A stretch of 64,000 nt of DNA from Ampullaceana balthica. Taxonomy: Eukaryota > Mollusca > Gastropoda > Lymnaeidae. The stretch's first letter is position 1. Each line of letters opens with the position of its first letter. Of this stretch, positions 35,127 through 45,743 are shown in pieces. Location: assembly GCA_944989445.1 (NCBI GenBank), contig CALYLW010000069.1:1488001-1552000 (forward strand), in the 5' to 3' direction. The notes beneath the pieces are model-generated. The model was given only the letters and a program-made list of their open reading frames with translations, ran no database searches and had not been told where the DNA came from. The translations under genes and the position numbers were made by a program.

Positions 35127-35990
35127 CCCTCAATTATCACTGACTGACTCACTGTGGGCCTAACGCTAAGGGACATCACTCTGCTTTTTTTTAAAAAAAA
35201 TTGGATAATCATTTTGGTTTCCAGATTAACATTAAACACCCTCCACACTATTCAACATACATAATTCCCGTAATGGATGTAATGCTTCTTGGATGTTATG
35301 TTGTTTAAATTTTATAGTGCGCACCAAAAATTACTGCACCAAATATAACTCTTTTTGAACGTTCCGCATAAAATTGTTCAATATGATAATAAATGAATCA
35401 AATAAAAATAAATAAAATAAATGAAAGTTCTGTATTACGTTATTTTTTAATCTGATGTGTATTTATTTTGAAAACTTCCGTCATTTTTGACGGTTGATAC
35501 GCTAGTTATTAATAATTGAACAATTTCATGCGGACGTTCGAAAAGAGTTATTTTTTGGTGCAGTAAGTTGGTGCGCTGCTTTCTAAAATTTCTCGCCGTA
35601 AAAAGATATTATATGACGTCATTGATTTAGCTCATATTTTAAATTTGGAAAAGGGAACGATGTAAAAAGAGGATTTGAGGATTGTTAATTATGAAATACT
35701 TTGTGTACATTTCAGGAAATTTAATATATCGTATTTATTTAGCTGGCGCCCCAGCACAACACCCTCAATTATCACTGACTCAGTCATTCCGTAACGCTCA
35801 AAGCACACAATGATTAAATAAACTAGCGCTGGCAGCACTGTTTACAACACAAATGCTGACGTCAAAGGTTCGTGCGTTGTTTTGTTAATGTTAATCTGGA
35901 AACCAAAATTATTATGATTTTTTAAGTCTATATTTTCAATATTTTTTTTTAAAAAGCAGAGTGATGTCCCAGTCCTTTACGTTTGCTGTT
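35127..35990. repeat. Composite dispersed-family repeat with inverted arms
   Basis: The arm 35168-35235 (gggacatcactctgcttttt ... ggtttccagattaac) is inverted at 35886-35985. The phrase ccctcaattatcactgact occurs in direct orientation at 35127 and 35762. The interior 35590-35740 (gacgtcattgatttagctca ... gaaatactttgtgtacattt) is the reverse complement of 41730-41850. A related right arm recurs at 63640-63712. A TIR element is inserted at about 35318-35578. Confidence 0.8.
35318..35578. mobile_element. MITE with about 60-bp TIRs inside the composite repeat
   Basis: Left gcaccaaaaattactgcacc, then aactctttttgaacgttccg, then aaattgttcaat. Right, in reverse complement: gcaccaacttactgcacc, then aactcttttcgaacgtccgc, then aaattgttcaat. 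Two copies face each other around an AT-rich centre. The class is unknown because the outer edge of the TIR and a target duplication cannot be separated. Confidence 0.8.
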
Positions 35991-36145
35991 GTTTTTAGGT
36001 TATCTTTCACAATCTGAAACATACACATCATTGAAATTCTGCATATATATTAATTGATTTCAAATATCCTCTAAAATATCTTCGTAAGTACCAAAACAAT
36101 AATTAACTGTTTATATATATTCAACTATTTTCGTATTCATCATTT

Positions 36146-36580
36146 TGGACTGTAGAAACACTATGTCAGTGGGCGAAGAACCAATGGAAAGGAAAGCGCA
36201 GGCTAGCAAGAGAACGTCAAGCAAGATGGCGGGCTAAACAATCTCAGGAAACCCTCGCTAAAATTAATGCTGAAAAACGACGAAAATTAAAGCTGGAAAC
36301 TGAAGAGCAGGCAGCGGCACGTCGAAAAGCTCATGCCGCATCTCAGCGTCTACACATCAGACAACAATCAGATGAGCAGATACAAGCACGTCGAGAAGCA
36401 AACGCCGCATCACGGCGTCGTCGAGTTGCGCTTGAAACTCCATCACAAAAGCAAGCACGTCTAACAGCAAACTCAGCATCATATCAGCAAGCTCAAGAAC
36501 GCATTAGTCAAGTAATTCGAGATGTTGCAAGTAACTTCGATGAGGCAAATGTTGATCAAAATAATTGTCAGAAACTTTGA
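36146..36580 (+). pseudogene. STPR-like 23-residue repeat ORF, no start codon, possible Helitron relic
   Basis: An open frame of about 144 codons ends at TGA 36578-36580 and has no in-frame ATG near its start. It reads NQWKGKRRLARERQARWRAK, then three units of about 23 residues: ETEEQAAARRKAHAASQRL, SDEQIQARREANAASRRRR and ETPSQKQARLTANSASYQQ, then ISQVIRDVASNFDEAN. Basic repeats of this type (STPR, first named for silkworm FMBP-1) occur in DNA-binding proteins and, to my knowledge, near the N-terminus of some Helitron replicase-helicases. A dispersed-family repeat ends just upstream (35990). It could instead be an exon of a host gene. A tttggactgtag acceptor-like site (36143-36154) precedes it but falls inside the frame. 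Confidence 0.65.
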
Positions 36581-38499
36581 ATCAATTATTTAAATGGTAA
36601 CTACGATTGTGTCGCATTTGCCAATGTTTTTCAGCTTAACACATATTTAAATATTTTATTTTAACACATAATGTTCATTCACTACCATGGTAATTATGTA
36701 TTGAAGTCCAAATCTCGCAATGATTTCCAATTTCATGTACAATATTGTTTAATTTTACACATTGTTCCTTTTAGTTACAATCACTGATTCTCTCGTCACA
36801 TTTTATTGACTGATTGAAATTTTGATTCTGATTTAACTTTTTGCATTGAAATTTCTTCAAGTGATTTCGCAGGGCAAATGAAAACTAATCCACAACACCA
36901 TGTCGCAGGTTTGTGCGGTGCATTGCATTCGTAATTTATTTTTAATAGATGGTGGAGGAATAAAAAAAGACAAAAATCAATTTGTATTAATTCGTGGTAA
37001 TTGACTTCTCAAATTATTTTATTGTTTCAGATTTTGAAGTGATGTTTTTATACAAATAAAAATATATAATTAAATTTTTTAAAAAAATAAATGCTGGTTA
37101 ATTTCACTATAAGCGTGTTTGGATGAAATCCTTACAAATGGCATCAACTGTGCATAACACTTTTTTTTTACTTACTGTTATGTTTTCCACTAGCCACTTG
37201 ACAATTAAAAAAAATTAATAATTTCTCCATTTTGATGTCAGCTTTATGAGTTGAAAGGCCGTCGCATTATTTCATTTAAAAATCTTGTAACGAATTTTAA
37301 AAAAAATATTTTTAAAAATAAATGTCCATCCTACTTTGCAGAATCTAATTTAACTGTGTTGTTTTTTAATTAGCTAGTATCTTTGTGGCCGTGCGACATT
37401 CCAGTTGCATCAAAGTACATGTACGGTAATTGTCGTGGAGATGCGTCAGATTTTTAACTTTGATTCGCTCAGTACAACCTCCTTGTGTCACATCAAAAAT
37501 GGCCGATAATTTACATTTTAAATCACACAAAAGGCCATTTTTTTTTACCCCCCTCCATTGCGAGTATGGTTGTTGGTTTTCGTCATACGCTGTACATGTA
37601 CATACTTTTTTGAGGTACATGAAATAGTCTCACGGATCACAGAGGAAGGCAGCTTCAAGGGATTTCGAGGTTATAACACAGATATCACTTTCCCCATGAA
37701 CAATCTATTTTTCCTTCATTTAAAACAATTGTATTGACAATTAGAAAGTAACAATAGTTGGCTTTAAGAATTTATCGGATAGGTAGACCCTCAATTCTCT
37801 AAACCTATTGCATGCAGGTATGGTGCAAAGTGCAAGTGTGCCGTGTTTAATGGTGTATTGCAAAGGGCTTGAAAACGATACTCAAACGACATTAAGAGTA
37901 TCGAGTAAATAGTTCTATTGAAACGATACCACGGCCTTCCTCACCAGCACTTGTCATCATAATTAGAAGCGCATGCGTACGAAACGATTTTGATCTAAAT
38001 TCAACGCAAGTCACGTGTCACTGAAGGAAATCTAAGGAGGAGTGTTTGTGGTGTACGGACGGGTGGGTGTGTGGGGTTTTAAGGTGTCATAGGTGGGTGG
38101 GGTTTCTGGTTTCACTTTTAATGCATTGATCGAGGCGTCAGGCATGTGACCCTGTGGTTTAGAGTTTGCCCAAATCAGAGGCGAATATAACCTTTGTTGT
38201 TTTTAATATTGAAGCAGGGAATGGGTTATGACTGGGACTGACAGTGGGGCGATAGATGTATCCGGACACTAAGTCCACTACCGGACATCTAGTCAAATAC
38301 CAGGGGTCATACTCGGTATTAAGGTAAACTTACAGCTCACCTCTAATAAGAGAAGTATTGGGGTCACTGCATTCAAGTTTAAGAAATTAAAATTTGTACC
38401 GATATAATTTTTTTTTCAAATTTATAAAATAAATCCAACTGGTGTTAATGTTTATATTCATTTTTTTTTAATAATGTTTTTTTCCCCCTTACCATGCTT
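36581..38499. other. Non-coding stretch
   Basis: AT-rich with no gene recognised. Short complementary ORFs on both strands at 37366-37627 lack domain signature. GTGGGTGGG-type text lies near 38060. Confidence 0.4.
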
Positions 38500-38825
38500 C
38501 TGAATCCTTTTCTACCTTTTTTGTACTCGAGGAAACAGCAGACGATCATCGTCAACGCCTTCGGTCGTTCCAAGCACATTGGCCGCCCATAAAAGTCCTC
38601 CTGGCATTCTGGCATTTCTATCCTGCATGGGCCAGTCTCTCCAGCTTCCCTCAGGTATTGCCAAGTTTCTTGATGTCTCCTTCCAGATCTTGGTGTCAAG
38701 GAATTCTCGGTCGGTCTTTTTCCCGTTTTCCCTGAGGGTTGCAGTTCAGGACTTGCCTTGTGCTGAAGGAAGCAGGTTTTCGAATAGTATGGTCAATCCA
38801 TCGCCATGGTCTCTAAATCACTCCC
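38500..38825 (-). pseudogene. LINE C-terminus remnant (RWIDHTIRK type)
   Basis: Minus-strand reading from about 38810: RWIDHTIRKPASFSTRQVL, NCNPQGKREKDRPRIP, then after a frame change RHQDLEGDIKKLGNT, a stop, and GKLERLAHAG. The family pattern is RW-IGH-RK...TW-PQGKRKRGRPK-TWRR...LAQDR-WR, the C-terminal tail of RTE/craniiform-like endonuclease-reverse transcriptases. At least one frameshift and two stops. It belongs to a different family from the LINEs at 5728 and 31836. Confidence 0.8.
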
Positions 38826-39133
38826 ACGTTAAGAAAAAAGATGTATTTCTTAACTTTCACGCCACTAATTAAAAAAATCATTTAAATCTTGAGAAACCTA
38901 CTATCTGAAAGTCACATTGACTTCCTTTCATCTTTTGCTCTTCTTTTAAATGTTGATATTTCTTATTCTGATGCCCCGTGCCACTTCCTCTCGGGTAGTT
39001 AAAACAGTAAAAATACTATCTTCCATAACACCTGCTTCAGTAGTTTTACGAGACCTTTTGTATATGTGTGTAGTGTTGGGGCTTGATGGAAATGGCATCA
39101 TATCGAAGTAAAATTAGGTTAAAAACTTGGGGT

Positions 39134-39265
39134 CAGGGGCGGATCAAGATTGCACGGGACCCCTGGCTGCAATTCCACCTGGAGCCTGGTCCAGCCATCT
39201 GTATTATACAACATAATAAGTTTGGGCTTTAGCCCAATTAGCACCCCCCCCTTAATCCGCCATAG
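39134..39265. mobile_element. hAT MITE, 132 bp
   Basis: The left end is CAGGGGCGGATCAAG and the right end ttaatccgccatag is a decayed inverted copy. A perfect 8-bp duplication CTTGGGGT flanks it (39126-39133 and 39266-39273). Immediately right, 39275-39370 holds a separate inverted motif (accggatttcgg ... gaatccggtac). Confidence 0.85.
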
Positions 39266-39708
39266 CTTGGGGTGTACCGGATTTCGGCTAATGCACAGGC
39301 AAATCCGGAATCCGGCCATTTTTACAAATCCGGCTCTAGCCGGATTTCAAAACTTTGAATCCGGTACAGTTCTATTAAAAACTGCTGATAGTGTCCAAAG
39401 TCTTAGTCGCAAGTGTGGGTTTACTAAAAGACCGTAATAAACCAAGTCTTGTTGGTTGGACATACATACAAGGATAACGGTAAGATAGTACAAACATGTA
39501 TGATATAAATAATAAACTGATAGAAGAACACATGCACTTTTGAGTCAGGTATTGTTGTCTTAAATTCAACACAGCCTTAACAGTCAGCACAGACGCGACA
39601 ATCCACACATGTATGAAAGTTAACCCATGTATGACAATCAACACAGGATTAATACTTTATACACATCTCTATTCATTTGAAGAACTACTTAGCAAAGCAC
39701 AGACATGA

Positions 39709-39850
39709 AGAGACAAAGAGTGAAGAGAAAAGAGTGAAGAGACAAAGAGTGAAGAGAAAAGAGTGAAGAGACAAAGAGTGAAGAGAAAAGAGTGAAGAGA
39801 CAAAGAGTGAAACGACCATGAGTAAAGAGACAAGGAGTTAAGAGACAAAG
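39709..39850. repeat. 29-bp purine-rich minisatellite
   Basis: Alternating gaagagacaaagagt and gaagagaaaagagt blocks, about five composite copies, decaying at the right edge (gtaaagagacaaggagtt). Confidence 0.93.
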
Positions 39851-41033
39851 AGAAGTGGGCTATGGAATAGTGGGATCTGAGTAACGCTTTCGATTAAGAC
39901 TACCCCCAACCCCCCCCCCGGGCCCCTAAGAAAGGGACCTAACTGCGATAACGACATTCGTTTTGTGAGTTAAGAAGGTGGGGTCACAAATTTCGCCAAG
40001 TATTTTTTTTGTTTGTTGTTGTTGCTGTCAGCCTGGGGTCCGTCACTAGTTTACGATGATATAAGTTTGCTGGTCAAAATCGCAAGTCTTGTGGTATGGT
40101 GAGTTTAATTTTTTAGGATGATCAGCGGGTCCCTAGCAGAACACTATAATCTTTCTCCACGTATCTAGAGAACGCAAGGGAACATCATGTATCCAACTGT
40201 CCTTGTCTTGTAACTACGTCACACTGCCTTCGAGACTCCATCTCCGGGTTTTAGTTCAAGTTTCTATATTGTTTGACTATTTTCTAACATTAGTGGCAGG
40301 GTGGAGCTGTCCAATTGCGTGAGGTCATTAATTTACTCCCCCCACCCCCCCACACACACACCAAATTTAAAGTAATTATAGCATTAATAACTGTCATGAT
40401 CTGAACAGTTTAAGGAAATGATTATTTGTATCATATTTAGAACCAATGATTAAGATCATCTCCTTTCCACACTTATAAACGCCACTTTGCGGGTTGATTG
40501 TGTCGGAGTGAAGATGTAAGTCACTCCCATCAGAGGACCAACAAACATGACTTATTATATGCCGTACTGAAATAAACGCTTACGTTTAGTACTCTAGGTC
40601 GGAACCAAAAAATACCACGCGATTATGGACATTCTTATTATAGGATATACGCGCTTCAACCTCTTCATGTGCCACACAATGAGTTCTCCCGAGATAATGC
40701 ACGGTGTTCGACTAGAATCATCGGTCACAGTGTGGCGACAATCTGTGGTATAACGGCATTCGTCTCACCTGAGTGTCACGAACCGTTTATCGTGACCGTG
40801 TCGTTAATTAAATAAATTCTTTCCTGTCCTTCCCCCCACCCCCCCCCCAATTTTCTCTTTTGTGCATGGACAACGTATACCTTTGTCCTGTTACAATAAG
40901 TAAACTACATCCTCCCTTAACTCACCAACCCAGCGCTCTAGTTCAAATGCCTATGCCGCTGAGCTGTGGCGAGATACTATCATGGTCAATAAGATAATTT
41001 CCAGTAAACAGATGTTATCTGACCCACCAATCA
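39851..41033. other. Non-coding stretch
   Basis: No gene recognised. C-runs at about 39906 and 40336-40360 and a mixed C-run at 40830-40850. Confidence 0.4.
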
Positions 41034-41041
41034 TGCAGGAA

Positions 41042-41275
41042 ATGTTCCCTTTAAGCTGCGCGGTTCCGAGGAAATCTGACTGATGCCGCGCTGCATTTTA
41101 GAATTACCGCGCAGCTAATTTGGTAAAACATTGCATACTATTAGATATTGTGCAACTTTGCACAGGCATTTTTTAAACTGTTCACACGGACCAACGAACC
41201 TTAGAGGGAACATTGCACACGAGTTGTTTTGTTTTTTTACTTTGCACACATACCAACTAGCCTTAGATGGAACAT
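41042..41275. mobile_element. ATGTTCCC-type MITE, copy 1
   Basis: A 234-bp element from atgttccctttaagctgcgc to ccttagatggaacat, flanked by TGCAGGAA on both sides (41034-41041 and 41276-41283). The right end is partly duplicated: ccttagagggaacattgcac at 41199 and ccttagatggaacattgcag at 41261. The interior has gccgcgctgc...ttaccgcgcagc inverted blocks. Related copies are at 52903 and about 63756. Confidence 0.85.
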
Positions 41276-41489
41276 TGCAGGAAACAGAAAGGAATGATTA
41301 TGAAATGTTTAAATGATATAGGAGGGGAAAGTCTTCTACTGTGAGGTTTTCTCTATTGAGATTCTTTGCTAATTTGGATGAAGTAAATATTTAATAGGCA
41401 ATTAACTGTTTTTTGCCGGCTATAAATAAACTGGAAATATTCATTATTTAATTTAAAACTAATAAATTAAATTAATTATTAATGAACTA

Positions 41490-41965
41490 GTTTGTGCTGC
41501 GGCGCCGTGGCGCCTGGGGCGTCCACGTCTTTTTGTAATGCCTAACTAACTTATCCTTGTTTGATAAATACTTAATATTGAACATGCTGAAATGTACACA
41601 AAGTATTTTATAATATGGATTGTAGGGCGCCTACGGCGCTCACTGAAGCTGTGGGGCGCCTACGGTGCCTACCCTTCTTTGTGAAAAGCCCAAGTAACTT
41701 ATCATTGTTTGATAAATATGAAATACTAAACTTGCTGAAATGTACACAAAGTATTTTATAATTATAAATCATCAAATTATATTTTTACATCGTTCCCTTT
41801 TCAAAAATTAAAATATAAGCTAAAACAATGATGTCATATAATATATATTTTTTCACAGCGCGTCTTTAATTTATAATTATTTTGCACACCTTTTTGCGCG
41901 CCTTTCGACGCACGCCTTGTATTAAAATATAAGCTCAAAAATGACGTCATAGCGTTCCACATCCT
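41490..41965. repeat. Dispersed-family repeat with GGGCGCCTACGGCGC blocks
   Basis: Contains three GGCGCC-palindromic blocks (41500-41522, 41627-41642, 41653-41668) and a tandem pair of about 148 bp, each with tgaaatgtacacaaagtatt. It then has catcgttcccttttcaaaa and aaaatataagctaaaacaat before a gatgtcatataat motif. These parts recur inverted at 35.6 kb and directly at 60.3 and 63.5 kb. Confidence 0.75.
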
Positions 41966-44102
41966 TCCAGCCAGCCAGTGACTTGGACTATTATATTGTA
42001 TATTCTCTAACGAATTTTGGCATTAGCAATAAAAAATTGACACCAGTCAATAGATTCCAGTTGCTAAAAATGTAAAGTTTATTTTGAATGTTTGTATAAT
42101 GAAATGAGGTTTTTTTTCCTTCCTATTTTTAATTCTTAATCATTAAAAAATTAAGAATAGTATTTGTTTTCTTGGTAATGACAGTTACAAATAACTTACA
42201 AGTTTATATTACTAATTAGGGAGTGTTCCCCGAAATTTTTAGAGTGACAAAAATACAGAGAGAAGGAACTGGGGGAAAATAGCAACAACAAAAAATGGTG
42301 ACATAATTAATGGACGGCCCCTTCCCTGAGTCACACCCTCATATGTTGACGCTCCCCATTATGAAATTGATTTAATTGTTTTACATTTTAAATAATATTA
42401 TACTTGACATTAAAACTGCATTCTTCTCATGCACACAAATGAACAACGGACGATATTTAATGATCTTTCGAAACGATTGGTTTATTAGATATTTCAAAGC
42501 TCAACTAAATGTCATGATTTAATCACTGATCACCAAAAGATTTTCGTTTGAATTGACAGCTGATTACATTGAAATATTTGAGAACGTTCCAATTCCAAAT
42601 CTCTCTACGTCGTGCGGAGTTTCTAGACAGCAGAGGAGGACACTGTGTTATCTAGGCAGAGATCACAGTCACTGTTGAAACATATACATTATACAGCGCT
42701 ATAACACGCATCAGTGCATTTGTAGAACAACACATTACTAACTGTGTACCGAGTGACAAGTTCACAGTATAAACTTGGACTTATAACGTGGCAAAATTTT
42801 CTCTTTCTTTCTTCTTCTTCTTTTTTTTTAAGCCACACACTTCATCCCAATAACTTGCCCCTAATTCAATAGCCTTGGCGTGAAATGTGCAGGGGTTCTC
42901 AAATTAAGCTCGTCTTCTTCCTGAAATAGGCCCGAACACCGCACACTTCCCCTCTGACTGAACGACTTCAATGAGTAGCAAATTAGTTTATGTATCCGTC
43001 TCCATTAATAAATACTCTTGGTGTACGTACGATATTCCATTATGAGTTTGCACTTATCAAATAGCATGGGTATGAAATATGGTATATAATAAATATGTAT
43101 TTTAAACTGCGCTCTACTTTTATTAACCATACATTGCACGCTGATTTAAATAAATTAAACCATCAAAATGTTACTTTATTCTTGGCTTGACCAGAACGGC
43201 ACAAACAAAACACTTTATTTATTCACTTAACAAAGCATGATTTTATCAAGTCTTCTACCAGAGTGATACAGACACAACACATGTGTTATTCAGCTAACAT
43301 AAAATGATTTCCCAACAAACAGAAATGTGTAGTCTCTTTCATAATTCAGTTTGATGCCTGTATGACTTTATGGGATAGGACCGTTAGAGTTCATGATGTT
43401 TTAAGTAGCCTCCATGTAAATGGATTCTATAATGTTTCTATAATTAAAAATTTCAAGGTATGAGAACTTGACAGTTTACTCTCATTCCTTTATTTCTGTC
43501 AACCCCTTGAACAAATAAAATTCTGCAGTTGACCAAGATTACCTGTACGATTTTTAAAATATTTTCTTTTAAAGAACACCACCAGATGTTTGACAAGACA
43601 TAAAAACAAAGCTATGATGTATTCGGGGAAGTGGAATTTACTCTTCAGGTAACAAAAAATTAAGACTCCAAATCTAATTATAGATGTTTATTATACATAT
43701 GACAACACATTTTAGTAAGTGCTATCTATTTGACCATGTTGCAACATGGTTGTAAGGTTTGAAATAAGTAATTCCATAATTATAAATGCACATTTATAAA
43801 ATTATAAAGTGTTGAAAATTAAGAAAAGTATTAAAATTTTGTAAGCTGCTGGGGTCTTTAGTAAGACCCGGCTCGCTCAGGTCAATGCCACGTTTCTTGT
43901 GAGGTCCAGACTTAGCACATAAATCGGCCAGCACTCACATAATTTTTCAATTGTCATTGAATTAGTCATCCCCACACACACACAAAAGGTTTTGTTTTGT
44001 TTACTAGAGAGTGAAGCAGAAACAAATGAAAATTCATTCCGTAAATGTCCATGTCACGACAATGTAATAAATTACCCCCACTACTGTCCAGTATCACAAA
44101 GT
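41966..44102. other. AT-rich region 3' of TRIM gene 2
   Basis: Downstream of the stop codon of the minus-strand gene; probably includes its 3' UTR. A decayed half of the CRE-ended MITE may end at about 42324 (taattaatggacggcccc). No gene recognised. Confidence 0.4.
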
Positions 44103-45142
44103 TTAGGATTGAAATATTATATCACCGAGATTTGAGATCTGCTGCCGTACACTCGAGTCCACGCGGCTGCTGAACTGAAAGGTCACGGAGAAACCCCTGG
44201 TGGAGTTGAGTGGGACATAGACCTTCTTGGCCAACACGTCCTTGGCGGATTTATGTCCGGTAAATATTAGACTTATGTCCTTATCGTCTTTGGCCCGTTG
44301 GAGTTCGTTGAACTCCGCGTCGAGTTCAGATTCCCGATTGACCAGCACTCTCATGTGTCCGTCAAGTATTTCTCTCTTTCTCTCTATCTCAGAGTCGGCT
44401 ATATCGTAAAGCTCTCGTTCTCTCTCGTCTAGAACTGCCCGGATGTTGTCAAAAACTGCTCGGATCTGAGTGGTCAGATCTTTTTGTATCTGGTCCAGAT
44501 CATCCTGGGCACTCTCCAGAGCTTCCCGCTTCTCTGCCAGGCTGACCTTCTCTGTGCTGATCTCGCCAAGGGTCTCCTCTACGATCGGTGTGTACTTTTT
44601 CATGGCCTCGTCCACGTTGACCACAACGTGACCTTTCGACTCCTTGTGGTCGATGACGGTACAGTCACAGCACACGGGCGCGATGCACGGCTCGCAGAAG
44701 AAGTTCAGAGGCTGCATCTGGTGCTTGGTGCAGTACTGGACCTCGTTCTTGCCGGTTTGGCTGACGAAGCACAGCAGCTCCATGATGGTGTGGTCGTTGG
44801 GCAGGCGCCTGAGCTCCGGCTCGGAGATGATGATGCCCTCGCGGCATGTCGGGCATTGGATTTTCACGGTCATGGGCATGCCCCTGAAGACGCCCGTGAG
44901 CGACTGCCGAAACTCTCCCTCCACACGGTACATCTGGTACAGGCAGTCCATGCAGAACGTGTGGTGGCAGTGGAGCATCTTGGGGAGCTTGTCCACCTCG
45001 TTGTACATCTCCCTGCAGATCAGGCATTTCAAGAAGGTCTCCTCGAACCTCTCCTCGTCAAAAATAAGGTTTCTACGCCTCTGCTTCTCCAGTTCTGACA
45101 GGTGGGTTGAACTGTACGTGCCCTTGGTGTCTTCGTTATCAT
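44103..45142 (-). CDS. TRIM-type RING/B-box/coiled-coil protein 2, common 3' exon
   Basis: Last coding exon, entered in phase 1 after acceptor tttgtttcag (45143-45144). Joined to the exon at 49471-49576 it gives 1146 nt, 381 residues. In that numbering the RING uses C75, C78, C94, H96, C99, C102, C132 and C135. The B-box uses C173, H176, C185, C188, C193, C196, H201 and H207. A long coiled coil runs about 220-330, and the protein ends ISNLGDIIFQS with no extra C-terminal domain. It is the paralogue of the gene at 23239: shared FDEERFEETFLKC/LDEDRFEEQFLRC, LNFFCEPCI, DCTVIDHKES/DCTVLDHKES, the long RING loop and the same intron phase just before the RING. The expected role is E3 ubiquitin ligase; the substrate is unknown. 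GC content is higher than in the surrounding DNA. Confidence 0.93.
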
Positions 45143-45604
45143 CTGAAACAAACAAAATGAACTTAGTTAATGGGTGAAATTAAAAAAACACGATTCTACT
45201 AGTACTACTACCACTAAAACGCCACAACCAGCAGAATGCCACATTTATGAGAAATGTTACTTTCCAATACAGTAAATGGGAGCTTGTAAGTAATAACTAA
45301 GTAAAACGAAAATTGTTATATTAAATTTAAAATCAGACTGTGGTAATAATGTGAGGTAAAGGGTCTTGGGGCATCAAAAGTTGTTACGAAGCGCGCTACA
45401 AGAACGAAACCCGTAGATCACTACGCTGGTCAGTTCCAAGGCCAACATTCGAAGTCTTTTTTTGTTTTTGCACGTTAAACACCTAGACAAGACATTAAGT
45501 ATTAAAATTAAGTGCTGATAAAGAATATTCTTTAATAAATACTATATACTAAAGACCACATCTAGATATGGTATTATAGGAGACATTCTTTGCTGTGTGA
45601 AAAG
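45143..45604. other. Intron of TRIM gene 2
   Basis: Start of the long intron between 45143 and the upstream exons. Nothing recognised before the minisatellite. Confidence 0.5.
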
Positions 45605-45743
45605 GCTTTCAGTGGTGTGTGAGAGGATTATTTCAGTGGTGTGAGAGGATTATTTCAGTGGTGTGTTAGAGGATTATTTCAGTGGTGTGTTAGAGGATTA
45701 TTTCAGTGGTGTGTTAGAGTATTATTTCAGTGGTGTGTTAGAG
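45605..45743. repeat. 24-bp minisatellite, left part
   Basis: Units of gaggattatttcagtggtgt plus gtta (24 bp). It is the left part of one array interrupted by the hAT element at 45744-47575; the right part is at 47576-48115. Confidence 0.95.

Noticed and set aside
44484..45177. 204- and 177-codon plus-strand ORFs
   Set aside because: Antisense shadows of the GC-richer TRIM exon; no domain in these frames.
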